The translations under genes were made by a program, and so were the position numbers. Source: Halanaerobium saccharolyticum (GTDB lineage: Bacteria > Bacillota > Halanaerobiia > Halanaerobiales > Halanaerobiaceae). From it: a stretch of 64,000 nucleotides of DNA. The stretch is from the NCBI RefSeq assembly GCF_004362045.1, contig NZ_SNWX01000007.1:51748-115747 (forward strand). The letters are read 5' to 3'. The notes under the pieces are model-generated. The model was not told the DNA's origin. It saw only the letters and a program-made list of their open reading frames with translations, and made no database searches. This document shows, piece after piece, positions 17,693-26,635 of this stretch. Position 1 is the stretch's first letter. Each line of letters starts with the position of its first letter.

Positions 17693-18136
17693 TTAACTTA
17701 TAGCCTGCTTGAAAATATAATATGCGAAGTCATCAGCAGCAGCTGGATGATCTAAAATCTTATAATCAAGTTCTTCAAAGTTATTTTTAAGCTTCTCCAT
17801 CCGCTCTGGTATATCCTCTCTTACATGATAGCCTGCAAAAATAAAAAGAGGTAAAATATTAATCTGGTTATATCCTTCCTCCATTAAATCTTCAACCACT
17901 GTTTCCAGCTGGGGAGAAGCAAATTCCAGACAGGCTCCTTTAATCTCAGCATAGCTGCCGCTTAAATCAGATTTTTCCACTTCATCACTAACTACTGCTA
18001 AAGATCCAAATGCTTCACCTGTACTGCTTTCAGAATTAATCTGATTTATCTTTTTAATAAACTCTTTCAACTCCTGATTGCTTTCTTTCCTTTTACTGCC
18101 GTGACTAACAACAACTAATACTTTTTTGCTCTTCAT
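17693..18136 (-). CDS. cbiX: Sirohydrochlorin chelatase, short CbiX/SirB type
   Basis: This 147-residue protein is a single-half chelatase. Metal-binding histidines are seen in VVVSHGSK (His12) and in FAGYHVREDIP (His104). Short CbiX proteins insert Co2+ into sirohydrochlorin for B12, and SirB inserts Fe2+ for siroheme. Because a CbiK-type cobaltochelatase is fused to CbiF in this window, and AsrC needs siroheme, ferrochelation is the better guess here. That is inference. Its ATG overlaps the hemL stop codon by one base (TAATG), indicating translational coupling. It is the last gene of the hemC-led block. Confidence 0.85.
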   Translation of the reverse strand: MKSKKVLVVVSHGSKRKESNQELKEFIKKINQINSESSTGEAFGSLAVVSDEVEKSDLSGSYAEIKGACLEFASPQLETVVEDLMEEGYNQINILPLFIFAGYHVREDIPERMEKLKNNFEELDYKILDHPAAADDFAYYIFKQAIS

Positions 18137-19437
18137 TATAATTCCGCCTTTAATTTTTTTAAAGCCTGATAATTGGCTGTAATTGTTTTTTCAAGATCTG
18201 CCTCACTTAAAGCAGCTGAAATAAAGTTTGCCTCAAATTGAGAAGGCGGCAGGTAGATCCCCTGTTCAATCATTTCCTTAAAGTAAGCAGCAAAAAGATC
18301 TAAATCACAATTTTTGACATCCTGATAGTTTTTAACCTCTTGCTCAGTAAAGAATAAAGTAAACATTGATCCAACTCGATTAAAATAGGCGGGAAATTCC
18401 AGCTCTTCAATATTCTTTTTAAATCCCTTTTCCAGTTTTTCTGCTTTTTTTTCCAGCTTTGAATAAACTTTTTTGTTTTTTAACTCTTTTAAAGTGGCCA
18501 GTCCGGCCTGCATGGCCATTGGGTTACCCGATAGAGTTCCTGCCTGATAGACAGGGCCAGCAGGAGCAACATAATCCATAATTTCTTCTCGACCAGCATA
18601 GGCACCAACCGGCATTCCTCCCCCAATTATTTTACCAAAAGTACTTAAATCAGGCTCAATCTCATAAAGTTCCTGCGCCCCACCCCGGGCCAGCCGAAAA
18701 CCGGTCATCACCTCATCAAAAATTAAAAGAGCGCCATTTTTACGGGTAATTTCTCTTAAAAATTCTAAATAACCTGGCTCAGGAGCAATAACTCCCATAT
18801 TTCCGGTTATCGGCTCTAAAATAATCCCTGCAATTTCAAATCCATATTCTTTAAAAACCTTTTCTACAGCCTGCTGATCGTTATAGGGAACTACAATTGT
18901 TTCCTTTGCCGTATTTTCAGTCACACCCGGACTGCCTTTGATACCTAGAGTTGCAACACCAGAACCTGCATCAACCAGCAGACTATCCCCATGACCGTGA
19001 TAACAGCCTTCTAGTTTGATAATCTTATCTCTACCTGTATAACCCCGGGCCAGCCTGATCGCACTCATGGTAGCTTCAGTTCCCGAGTTGACCATCCGTA
19101 CTTTATCAACTGCCTGATAAAAATCTACTATCAGTTCCGCAATCTCAGTTTCAATTTCAGTCGGTGCCCCAAAACTGGTTCCCTTTTTAAGCTGCTTTTT
19201 TAACTTTTTTATTACCTGAGGTGGATTATAACCCAGGATCATTGGCCCCCAGGAATTAACATAATCCAGGTACTGATTACCGTCGATATCATAAAGATAG
19301 GCACCCTCTCCTTTTTCGATAAAAATTGGATCCATTTCCACAGCCGAAAAAGCCCGGGCCGGACTGTTAACTCCACCCGGAATTACCTTTTGAGCTCTCT
19401 TAAAAGCTTTTACTGATTTTTTTCTCTGATCACTCAT
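18136..19437 (-). CDS. hemL: Glutamate-1-semialdehyde 2,1-aminomutase
   Basis: This PLP enzyme of 433 residues converts glutamate-1-semialdehyde to 5-aminolevulinate, the committed tetrapyrrole precursor. It carries [11 protein letters not shown] near the N-terminus, the [14 protein letters not shown] phosphate-binding segment and the active lysine motif [14 protein letters not shown] near residue 263. I chose ATG 19437 because AGGGAG is 8 nt upstream; the earlier in-frame GTG at 19446 overlaps that site. Its substrate comes from HemA (46993-48291). It overlaps cbiX by one base and lies 97 nt after the DUF374 gene. Confidence 0.97.
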   Translation of the reverse strand: MSDQRKKSVKAFKRAQKVIPGGVNSPARAFSAVEMDPIFIEKGEGAYLYDIDGNQYLDYVNSWGPMILGYNPPQVIKKLKKQLKKGTSFGAPTEIETEIAELIVDFYQAVDKVRMVNSGTEATMSAIRLARGYTGRDKIIKLEGCYHGHGDSLLVDAGSGVATLGIKGSPGVTENTAKETIVVPYNDQQAVEKVFKEYGFEIAGIILEPITGNMGVIAPEPGYLEFLREITRKNGALLIFDEVMTGFRLARGGAQELYEIEPDLSTFGKIIGGGMPVGAYAGREEIMDYVAPAGPVYQAGTLSGNPMAMQAGLATLKELKNKKVYSKLEKKAEKLEKGFKKNIEELEFPAYFNRVGSMFTLFFTEQEVKNYQDVKNCDLDLFAAYFKEMIEQGIYLPPSQFEANFISAALSEADLEKTITANYQALKKLKAEL

Positions 19438-19534
19438 AAAAAACACTCCCTAACTGATAACATTCTTGAAAATATAAAAGTTAAGCTCCCTAATTTTTAA
19501 CCCAATTTCTGATTAGTCTTTACTTAAGTTTTTA

Positions 19535-20164
19535 CTATCTCTGCATCACTTTTTTTATTTCCGTTTTTAAAGTTTTAAATTCTTCTTTCCTGTCCTCTTT
19601 TTTTACCTCAAAAGAATCATTTACTCTAATATTTATTTCATTAAAAGGCAGTGGAATTTTAAAATTATCCCATCTGTTTTTCAATGTCAAACTGTGTTTT
19701 GCCTTAATAGTTAAAGGTACAATTTTTCTTTTTGAAAAAAGGGCCATAATCAGCGCAAAATCTTTAATTTCATGCTCGGGACCTGTAGGTCCATCAACTG
19801 AAAGTACCAGATTGGCATTGTTCTTTTTATTGATCTGACTTTTAAGCTGAAAAATATAATTGCCACCACCGGCCAGATCGGGCAGTCTGATTACGTCATA
19901 GCCAAAGTGCTTACTAATTCTGCTGACTACCCCTCCCCGTTTATTTTTGGTTGTAACAATATTTAGCTGCTTCCCCTTTAAAAAAGGATAATAACAGTAG
20001 CTGTCACCATGCCAGATAAAGACAACAAATTTCTCCGGATATTCTGATTCCAGATATTCGAGATTCCCCTTTTTTTCTATTTTGCTGGTCTGATAAACAA
20101 AATCTATATAATAGTATAAACAGGCACTTACAATTTTTTCTTTGAGCTGAGTTAAGACTTCCAT
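19535..20164 (-). CDS. DUF374 lysophospholipid acyltransferase-like protein
   Basis: This 209-residue protein has the DUF374 motif order: IWHGDSYCYYP near residue 50 (histidine of the HX4D-like site), a TTKNKRGG block near 71, and SVDGPTGPEHE near 123. DUF374 proteins are related to LpxL-type acyltransferases and are found mainly in diderm bacteria, where they are thought to act on lipid A-like or other glycolipids. The substrate here is unknown. It sits between hemB and hemL without any functional link to tetrapyrroles. Its presence supports an outer-membrane-bearing organism. Confidence 0.8.
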   Translation of the reverse strand: MEVLTQLKEKIVSACLYYYIDFVYQTSKIEKKGNLEYLESEYPEKFVVFIWHGDSYCYYPFLKGKQLNIVTTKNKRGGVVSRISKHFGYDVIRLPDLAGGGNYIFQLKSQINKKNNANLVLSVDGPTGPEHEIKDFALIMALFSKRKIVPLTIKAKHSLTLKNRWDNFKIPLPFNEINIRVNDSFEVKKEDRKEEFKTLKTEIKKVMQR

Positions 20165-20202
20165 AGCAACACCTCTACTAATTATTATTTTGCAATTTTA
20201 AG

Positions 20203-21174
20203 TTAATCATTTAACCAGCGAGCAGCACTGTCAGCCCAGTATGTAATGATAATATCTGCTCCCGCCCTCTTAATTGAGGTTAAAATTTCTAAAGCAACAC
20301 TTTTCTCATCAACCCAGCCCTTTTCTGCTGCCGCTTTAACCATGGCATATTCTCCACTTACATTATAGGCTGCAATTGGCAGCTTAAAGTTAACACTGGC
20401 TTTCTGAACAATATCCAGATAGGATAAGGCAGGTTTAACCATAATAATATCGGCACCTTCTTCAATATCCAGTTTCATTTCTCTCAAGGCTTCATCGGAA
20501 TTAGCAGCATCCATCTGATAGCTGCTGCGGTCACCTTCACCTGGAGCTGAATGCGCTGCATCACGAAAAGGACCATAAAAAGCAGAATGATATTTGGCAG
20601 AATAAGCCATGATTCCTACTTCAGTAAATCCATTTTGATCTAGAGCCTGTCTGATTTTGGCTACCCTACCATCCATCATATCCGAAGGGGCAATCATATC
20701 TGCTCCTGCTTCTGCATGGGAAACTGCAGTCCTGGCCAGTCTGCTTAAAGTCGCATCATTTTTAACCTTACCTGATTCTAAGATACCGCAGTGGCCGTGA
20801 TCTGTATACTGGCATAAGCAGAGATCAGTGATTACCAGCAGTTCCGGAAATTTATTCTTTAGACTGCGTACAGCCTCCTGGACTATTCCATCCTGCTGCC
20901 AGGCGCTGGAACCTTCTGCATCTTTGTATTCAGGCAGTCCAAAAAGTATAACTGCTCTGATTCCCAGATCTATCAGCCTCTCAACTTCTTTTAGCAGCTG
21001 ATCCAGGGATAAATGATAATTATCAGGCATGGAAGGAATTTCTTCTCGAACATTCTCTCCCTGAACTACAAATAAGGGCTTAACAAAATCTGCAGCAGAT
21101 AAATTTGTCTCTCTAACTAAATCTCTAATGCTTTGAGAACTGCGCAGCCGCCGTGGTCTATTTATTAAATTCAT
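20203..21174 (-). CDS. hemB: Delta-aminolevulinic acid dehydratase (porphobilinogen synthase)
   Basis: This 323-residue enzyme condenses two 5-aminolevulinate molecules to porphobilinogen. The cysteine-rich zinc site (CLCQYTDHGHCG, near 119-130) marks it as a zinc-type enzyme. Schiff-base lysines occur in MAYSAKYHSAFYGPF (near 197) and MVKPALSYLD (near 250). The length matches the family. It is 38 nt downstream of cobA-hemD within the hemC-led block. Confidence 0.97.
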   Translation of the reverse strand: MNLINRPRRLRSSQSIRDLVRETNLSAADFVKPLFVVQGENVREEIPSMPDNYHLSLDQLLKEVERLIDLGIRAVILFGLPEYKDAEGSSAWQQDGIVQEAVRSLKNKFPELLVITDLCLCQYTDHGHCGILESGKVKNDATLSRLARTAVSHAEAGADMIAPSDMMDGRVAKIRQALDQNGFTEVGIMAYSAKYHSAFYGPFRDAAHSAPGEGDRSSYQMDAANSDEALREMKLDIEEGADIIMVKPALSYLDIVQKASVNFKLPIAAYNVSGEYAMVKAAAEKGWVDEKSVALEILTSIKRAGADIIITYWADSAARWLND

Positions 21175-21218
21175 TTAAATCTACCTCCTCTAAGATAATA
21201 CTATTTATTTGCTTTTCA

Positions 21219-22805
21219 TCAGGAATAATATTTAAAAATAGCAGCAAATAAGCCTTCGATCGTATATTCTGCAGCCGCAATTTTAACATTAAGCCCATAA
21301 TCTCTGGCTTTATCAGCTGTCACCGGGCCAATACAGGCGGCCGGAATTCCTTTTAACTGTCGCCAGATTTGCTGATCACTAATCTTTTCTGCTGTTTCAA
21401 GCTCTAAAATTTGATTTTTATTTTCAATTAATTTTTCTATTCCCCCGACAAAATTTTCAACAGTCGAGGAACTGGTAAAAGTTAATAAATCAAGTTCATT
21501 ATTTAAAAGCAGCTCAAAAATTTCAGCTTCCAATTTTACTGGCTCTGTTCTGTAGGCCTCAACATTATTAACTTTCGCCCCCAGCTTTTTAAGTTCTTCT
21601 TCCAGCAGCTGTGGTGCAATATCAGCCCGCGGCAGTAAAAATGAAGCCTGGTTGAGATTAATTTTGTTCTCACTTTCAAGCTTCTCTAGATATTCTAAAA
21701 TTCCTGCTGTTGAATAATCATCCGGTATAAAATCTGCTCTGATACCATTTTGCTTTAACTCCGCTGCCGTTTTAGAACCAATAGTCATAACTTTAATTCC
21801 GGCCAGCGCTCTTAAATCAAGCTGCTGACTTTCCAGAGACTGCATAAAATATTTAACTCCATTTACTGAAGTAAATATTAAATGGGTATATTCTGCTAAA
21901 TTATTAACTGCCTTTTGCAGGGCTTCACCGTTTTGAGCTTCCTTTATTTTTATGGTGGGGGCTAAAACTGCATTACCGGCTTCAGCCTCTATCAGATCTA
22001 CAAAAGAAGCTGCCTGTTCCCGGGGGCGGGTGACCAGAATATTTCTTCCCAGCAGTTTTTTATTTTCAAACCAGCCCAGCTTTTTTCTTAAATTAACAAC
22101 CTCACCAATTACAATTACTGCTGGCGGCTTAAAATCAGCAGCCTCAACTTTCTCTACAATATTATCCAGAGTCCCGGTTATAGTCTGCTGCTGGGAGCGG
22201 CTGCCCCAGCGAATCAGAGCAGCAGGTGTCTCGGGAGATTTACCTGCCTCTAAAACTCTTTCTACAGTCTGGGGCAGTTTACCGACTCCCATTAATACTA
22301 CCAGGGTATCCACAGCTGCTGCAATTTTTTCGATTTCAATTGTACTCTCTTCTTTATCAGCCGCCTCATGTCCGGTAATCACAGCAAAAGAAGAAGCCAG
22401 ATGTCTCTGAGTCAGCGGAATTCCAGCATAAAGTGGTACTGCCAGGGAAGAACTGATTCCGGGAATGATTTCAAAATCAATTCCCGCCTCTTTTAATTTT
22501 AAGGCTTCTTCACCTCCGCGGCCGTAAACAAAAGGATCGCCTCCTTTCAGACGGCAGACAGTTTTTCCAGCTTTAACTTTTTCGACCATCAGGGCTTCTA
22601 TTTCACCCTGAGTATAGTGGTGATCTTTTGCTTTTTTGCCAACATAAATTTTTTCTGCTTCACTATCAGCATATTCCAAAAAGCGCTTATTTGCCAGGCG
22701 ATCATATAAAACAACATCTGCTTTTTCAATTGCTTTTTTAGCTTTTAATGTTAAAAGAGCCGGATCACCAGGACCGGCTCCGGTTAAATACACCTTTGCT
22801 TCCAT
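21219..22805 (-). CDS. cobA-hemD: Fused uroporphyrinogen-III methyltransferase / uroporphyrinogen-III synthase
   Basis: The 528-residue protein is a CobA-HemD fusion. Residues 1-245 form a SAM-dependent uroporphyrinogen-III C-methyltransferase (GAGPGDPALLTLKA at the start, YGRGGEEAL near 90, and PGISSSLAVPLYAGIPLT near 116). Residues 250-528 form uroporphyrinogen-III synthase (ILVTRPREQA, FTSVNGVKYF, and FTSSSTVENF). It closes the ring from hydroxymethylbilane and methylates it to precorrin-2, the branch point to siroheme and B12. Such fusions are common in Clostridia. Upstream the ribosome-site segment is tandemly duplicated. Confidence 0.96.
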   Translation of the reverse strand: MEAKVYLTGAGPGDPALLTLKAKKAIEKADVVLYDRLANKRFLEYADSEAEKIYVGKKAKDHHYTQGEIEALMVEKVKAGKTVCRLKGGDPFVYGRGGEEALKLKEAGIDFEIIPGISSSLAVPLYAGIPLTQRHLASSFAVITGHEAADKEESTIEIEKIAAAVDTLVVLMGVGKLPQTVERVLEAGKSPETPAALIRWGSRSQQQTITGTLDNIVEKVEAADFKPPAVIVIGEVVNLRKKLGWFENKKLLGRNILVTRPREQAASFVDLIEAEAGNAVLAPTIKIKEAQNGEALQKAVNNLAEYTHLIFTSVNGVKYFMQSLESQQLDLRALAGIKVMTIGSKTAAELKQNGIRADFIPDDYSTAGILEYLEKLESENKINLNQASFLLPRADIAPQLLEEELKKLGAKVNNVEAYRTEPVKLEAEIFELLLNNELDLLTFTSSSTVENFVGGIEKLIENKNQILELETAEKISDQQIWRQLKGIPAACIGPVTADKARDYGLNVKIAAAEYTIEGLFAAIFKYYS

Positions 22806-22831
22806 TTTTTATGCTCCTTTTTTTATGCTCC
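22805..22831 (-). repeat. Tandem duplication of a ribosome-site segment before cobA-hemD
   Basis: On the minus strand the unit GGAGCATAAAAAA occurs twice in direct tandem (13 and 14 nt), directly before the ATG. Only the copy nearest the ATG is at a usual distance. The duplication is read directly from the sequence. Confidence 0.75.
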
Positions 22832-22892
22832 TCTTATCTGTCACTATAATTCTTTTATTGAGAATCCTCAATATTCTTCTTTCAGCTTAAAA

Positions 22893-23834
22893 TTAATTAT
22901 CCTGCAGATTGGCCAGGATTTCTGCTCCCCCAGCTGCCTTAATTTCCCGGGCCAGCTTTCGCCCCAGCTTTTGAACAGAATTTAAGTTTAAATCTTTTGT
23001 ACTAACTTTTCTTCTGATTATTCTGCTGCCGTCAAGTTCTCCGGCGGCAGCTGTTAAAGTTAATTTCTGATCTTCAATTACTGCCTCTGCTGCCAGAGGT
23101 GCATGACAGCCAGCTTTCATTTCTTTTAAAAATGCATGTTCTGCCCAGACTTCCAGAGCTGTAGTTTGTGCTTCAGTCTCTTTTAGAATCCTTTTAAGCC
23201 CGGTACTCTCTTTTCTGATTTCTACTGCTACTGCTCCCTGTCTGGCAGCGGGAAGACAGATCTCAGTTGATAAATATTCTGTAATCTGAGCTTGAAGTCC
23301 CAACCGTTCCAGTCCAGCTGCAGCTAAAATCACACCAGCCAGATTTTGAGTTTCAATCTTTTTTAATCTTGTTTCTATATTTCCCCTAATCGGAACAATC
23401 TCCAGATCAGAACGGTATGCCAGAAGCTGTGATTTGCGGCGCAAACTGCCTGTTCCCAGTCTTGCTCCTCCGGGTAGTTCCGCCAGCTTCTTTTCTGCTC
23501 CGGCAAGAACATCCAGTCGGTTGGCCCGATCAATAACAGCTGCCACTTCTAAGTCTTCAGGCAGCTTAGTCGGTAAATCCTTAAAACTGTGGACCGCCAG
23601 ATCAATTTCTCCAGCCAGCAGAGCTATCTCTATTTCTCTCACAAAAATACCTTCCCCATTTATCTCAGAAAACTTTTTATCTCTTTCGCGATCACCGGTT
23701 GTCGAAATTTCTTTGATCTCAAATTCTACTTCCGGAAATTTATTCTGCAGTTTTTCCTTTACTATCTGACACTGTTTTAAGGCCAGATTGCTGTTGCGAG
23801 TTCCTATAATATAGTTTTTCTTCAATTTAATCAT
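22893..23834 (-). CDS. hemC: Porphobilinogen deaminase (hydroxymethylbilane synthase)
   Basis: This 313-residue enzyme polymerises four porphobilinogen units to hydroxymethylbilane. The start IIGTRNSNLALKQ, the HSFKDLPT motif near residue 83, the RRKSQLLAYR segment near 133 and the cofactor-binding cysteine in MKAGCHAPLA (near 242) are all intact. It is the first gene of a promoter block running to cbiX. The gene begins after GGAACAGGG with an acceptable spacer; IleLys follow the ATG. Confidence 0.97.
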   Translation of the reverse strand: MIKLKKNYIIGTRNSNLALKQCQIVKEKLQNKFPEVEFEIKEISTTGDRERDKKFSEINGEGIFVREIEIALLAGEIDLAVHSFKDLPTKLPEDLEVAAVIDRANRLDVLAGAEKKLAELPGGARLGTGSLRRKSQLLAYRSDLEIVPIRGNIETRLKKIETQNLAGVILAAAGLERLGLQAQITEYLSTEICLPAARQGAVAVEIRKESTGLKRILKETEAQTTALEVWAEHAFLKEMKAGCHAPLAAEAVIEDQKLTLTAAAGELDGSRIIRRKVSTKDLNLNSVQKLGRKLAREIKAAGGAEILANLQDN

Positions 23835-23867
23835 CCCTGTTCCTTAATTTACTTCTATTTTCTTAAT

Positions 23868-23895
23868 TTTATAACAGAAAGGTGCTTAAATGCAA
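23868..23895 (-). promoter_or_regulatory. hemC promoter
   Basis: On the minus strand, TTGCAT (23895-23890) and TATAAA (23873-23868) are spaced by 16 nt, 34 nt before hemC. This would separate the hem block from the riboswitch-controlled cob block ending at cblS. Confidence 0.6.
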
Positions 23896-23943
23896 AATTA
23901 GGACTGAGAAATTTATAGTTTCCATACAAAAATATTTTTTTAT

Positions 23944-24684
23944 CTAAATAAGTCTGCCGATTTTATTTAAAGGCAATTCTATATCTTTTTTTAGTCTAGA
24001 AAAATCTTCTTCCTTTAAGCTCAACAAAACAACTGCTGCCGGCCCGGCTGACTTCTCTAAATCAGGCTCACTCTCTATTAATCTCAAATCGAAATTATTT
24101 TCTGCTGCCAGAATTCTGGCCTCATACAAAATCCCTTTAGAACCGACAGGTAAAAACTGATCAACATAATTTAATTGTTTAAGCTGCAGAAACTTATCAA
24201 AATTTACTGCTTGAGATTTATTTTGAAGTAATTTTTCTCCAACAAGAGGTAAACCAACTGCTGCAATTATATTGTTTTTCGGAGAAGAAGTATATCTATT
24301 TAATGTTTTTAGATTTGTTTTCCCAATCACTGTTATTCCTAAAGCAGTCTGGACCGTCTTAATATTTTCTTCTGTACTCCCATTTAAGCACTCACATTTA
24401 TCAATCAAAGCCAGATTTTCTTTGATTCCTGCTATAATTTCTCTACCAGTTGGCTCATATTCTACCGCCAGATTATCAACCACTGTGATTACCTCAGCTC
24501 CCACCGATATAACCTCCATTAAGGGAACCTTAACCGTATATTTGCCCAGGATTCTATTGGAAACCTTAATCTGATCCTGAGTTTTTTGACCCAGTCCACC
24601 TGCAGAATCACAAGCAATAACCAGTACTTCTTCTTTATTAATCTGCAGCAGAGATATATCTCGGGGGCTATTTATTCTTTTCAT
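23944..24684 (-). CDS. cblS: Alpha-ribazole kinase-like protein (CblS, PurM/AIR-synthase fold)
   Basis: This 246-residue protein shows the AIR-synthase/ThiL-like opening: LVIACDSAGGLGQK near residue 20, then a segment with VISVGAEVITVVDNLAVE, as in the PurM ATP-binding domain. CblS enzymes phosphorylate alpha-ribazole to its 5'-phosphate, the nucleotide-loop precursor, when CobT is absent. The adjacent S-component gene and cobS support this reading. A direct functional residue cannot be verified by eye. It is coupled 3 nt after the cblT-like gene and is the last gene of the cobalamin block. Confidence 0.68.
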   Translation of the reverse strand: MKRINSPRDISLLQINKEEVLVIACDSAGGLGQKTQDQIKVSNRILGKYTVKVPLMEVISVGAEVITVVDNLAVEYEPTGREIIAGIKENLALIDKCECLNGSTEENIKTVQTALGITVIGKTNLKTLNRYTSSPKNNIIAAVGLPLVGEKLLQNKSQAVNFDKFLQLKQLNYVDQFLPVGSKGILYEARILAAENNFDLRLIESEPDLEKSAGPAAVVLLSLKEEDFSRLKKDIELPLNKIGRLI

Positions 24685-24687
24685 TTC

Positions 24688-25185
24688 TTAACTTGCCACC
24701 TTATCTTTTAAATATTTAGCAATAATAACTGCCAGTAAGATGTTAACAAAGGAGGCGGTTGTCAAAACTGGAACCGTTCCATAAAAAAATGGCATCCCAA
24801 AAAAGGGAATTAAAACAGCTGCCGAAACTACTCCATTAACAAAAGTGGTAACTGCTACAGCTAAATAAATATTCTTCTTAATTAAATTAGAAAATATCAG
24901 GCCACAGATTCCCATTATCAGAGCAATTAAAAAATGAATTGCCCCCAGCACAAAGCCCGAATTGAGAGCAGAAAGCAGGTGACCTAAAGCCAGAACCAGA
25001 GCACCCGCAGGCCCGCCAATGATTATAACTCCTAAATAACCGGGCAGAGAATCAAGAGCAATACTCCCTACCGGTCCCGGAAATTTGATATATGATCCGA
25101 CTACAGATAAAGATACCAGCATTGCTATTTTTACCAGAAGTGATGTCTTTAAGTATTTACTTGTTGCTGAAGTTATTTTTTTCAT
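24688..25185 (-). CDS. cblT: ECF transporter S component, CblT-like (alpha-ribazole)
   Basis: This protein of about 165 residues is nearly all hydrophobic, with five to six predicted helices, and has the FPGPVGSIALDSLPGYLG segment near residue 35 and GGPAGALVLALGHLLSA near 57, typical of ECF substrate-specific components. Position between cobS and a CblS-like kinase gene points to alpha-ribazole uptake (CblT). It would need a shared energy-coupling module; CbiQO in this window is the local one but general EcfAAT may lie elsewhere. I chose ATG 25185 because a GGGGG site lies about 9 nt upstream; ATG 25194 abuts it. Confidence 0.68.
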   Translation of the reverse strand: MKKITSATSKYLKTSLLVKIAMLVSLSVVGSYIKFPGPVGSIALDSLPGYLGVIIIGGPAGALVLALGHLLSALNSGFVLGAIHFLIALIMGICGLIFSNLIKKNIYLAVAVTTFVNGVVSAAVLIPFFGMPFFYGTVPVLTTASFVNILLAVIIAKYLKDKVAS

Positions 25186-25266
25186 TTTAATCATCCCCCA
25201 TGTTATAATATGTATTAACTAAAATTTATCACCTTTAAAATACAAATTAAAGCTTCCCTTAAGCAA

Positions 25267-26016
25267 TTAAAATGCAGCCAGAGTTAAAAGAAAAATTATT
25301 TCTCCTAATTCAATAATTGTTCCGTAAATATCCCCTGTAATTCCGCCCAATTTTTTGCGGCTCCAGCGGACAAGATAAATAATTAAAAATAAAATTAAAA
25401 CTAAGGCTAATAATAATCGATATAGAAAAATCGACTCTGTAAAATAAAAGTAAATAAAAAAAATAAAAACTGTGGTTAAGGTACTGGAAAACAAATCAAT
25501 AGTTTCCGACCTTTTACTTAAGCCACCGGCCAGCAGACTGCTCTCAGCTGGTTCAACAAAAATTATTACAAATCCCAGCAGATAGCGGACCAGTACGGCC
25601 ATAATTATTACTGCCTGAAAACTATCTCTAAGTAAAAGTTCCTTAAAGAGTAAAAATTTCAGAGCTAAAATCAAAATTAAAGTTACCAGTGCAAAAATCC
25701 CCGAGTTAGAATCATGCATAATTTTTATAGTCTTCTCCTGATCTCTACCGGCAAAAAAACCATCTGCAAAGTCTCCCAGGCCGTCAAGATGTAGTGCTCC
25801 TGTCAGATAAATATAAATTATTAAAAGTAAGAAAGCTCTAATTTCTAAGCCAAAAATAAATGACAAAAAATATTCAGCCAGAATAATAATCACGGCCAGC
25901 AGCAGTCCCACCAGAGGAAAATAGTTGAGCTTTAATTCTGACGTCTCCTTTATTTTAACAGGAATCCGGCTCATAAAGGTTAAAGCTGTTAAGAAATTAT
26001 TGATAACTTTTCTCAA
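25267..26016 (-). CDS. cobS: Cobalamin synthase (adenosylcobinamide-GDP ribazoletransferase)
   Basis: This 249-residue integral membrane enzyme joins adenosylcobinamide-GDP to alpha-ribazole or its phosphate, the last joining step of the nucleotide loop. The CDP-alcohol-phosphotransferase-like acidic motif GLGDFADGFFAG is near residue 81, followed by KTIKIMHDSNSG. Six to seven hydrophobic segments are present. Its start overlaps the cobU stop codon by 4 nt. Downstream are the alpha-ribazole uptake and kinase genes. Confidence 0.94.
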   Translation of the reverse strand: MRKVINNFLTALTFMSRIPVKIKETSELKLNYFPLVGLLLAVIIILAEYFLSFIFGLEIRAFLLLIIYIYLTGALHLDGLGDFADGFFAGRDQEKTIKIMHDSNSGIFALVTLILILALKFLLFKELLLRDSFQAVIIMAVLVRYLLGFVIIFVEPAESSLLAGGLSKRSETIDLFSSTLTTVFIFFIYFYFTESIFLYRLLLALVLILFLIIYLVRWSRKKLGGITGDIYGTIIELGEIIFLLTLAAF

Positions 26017-26606
26017 AGTACTCTGACCTCCCCAGATTCTGAAATATATTCCTGAATATTTTTTAGCCCTCTTTCTTTAATCTCCAGCGGCAGACCGGAC
26101 TGGACCAGATAAACTTTTTCGGCATATTCTGCTGCCAGCCGGGCTGCTCTCCCCGAAATATCCCTGAAATCTCTACCCATTTTTGAAGCCGGCACTACTC
26201 CTTTTCCAGTTTCATTCTGAACAATAATTAGATTTAGATCTTTTCTGCGGGCAATTTTTAAAATCATTTCTATTTCTTCCAGGATCTCTGCTTCCATTTT
26301 GACAAAGTCATAGTCCTGCTTCTTAAAAATCAGATTACCCAGATAGGTAGTTAAACAGTCAAATAAAATTGTTTTGTTTTTAGCTGCATCTTTTAAATAA
26401 GAACTGATATTGTAAGCTTCTTCTACTGTCTGCCACTGATCCGGACGCTGCTGTCGGTGTTTTTTAATCCTCAATTCCATTTCCGGATCGGTAACAACTC
26501 CACTGGCCAGATAAATTACATCCAGCCCCCCAATCTTTTTAGCAATCAGCTCAGCATAGCTGCTTTTACCGCTTCTGGCACCACCCTGAATTAAAATAAT
26601 TCCCAT
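26013..26606 (-). CDS. cobU: Adenosylcobinamide kinase / adenosylcobinamide-phosphate guanylyltransferase
   Basis: This enzyme of 197 residues has a P-loop (GGARSGKS, residues 7-14), and SSYAELIA follows as in CobU. The VVTDPEMELRIKKHRQ segment near residue 40 carries the guanylyl-acceptor histidine. It phosphorylates adenosylcobinamide and transfers GMP to it. ATG 26606 is preferred because GAGGTGG lies 5 nt upstream, while the earlier GTG overlaps that site. Overlap with cobS is 4 nt. Confidence 0.94.
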   Translation of the reverse strand: MGIILIQGGARSGKSSYAELIAKKIGGLDVIYLASGVVTDPEMELRIKKHRQQRPDQWQTVEEAYNISSYLKDAAKNKTILFDCLTTYLGNLIFKKQDYDFVKMEAEILEEIEMILKIARRKDLNLIIVQNETGKGVVPASKMGRDFRDISGRAARLAAEYAEKVYLVQSGLPLEIKERGLKNIQEYISESGEVRVL

Positions 26607-26635
26607 ATTTTCCACCTCACTTTAGTCTCTATATT

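Noticed and set aside
17693..18136. Calling the short CbiX the cobalt chelatase of the B12 route
   Set aside because: A CbiK-type chelatase is fused to CbiF in the same cluster, so CbiX more likely serves siroheme; left open rather than fixed.
21952..22410. 152-codon plus-strand frame inside cobA-hemD
   Set aside because: It is antisense to conserved CobA/HemD codons, with no ribosome site or recognisable domain.
23434..23780. Two plus-strand frames inside hemC
   Set aside because: Antisense shadows of a conserved enzyme gene; Ser-rich and lacking any motif.
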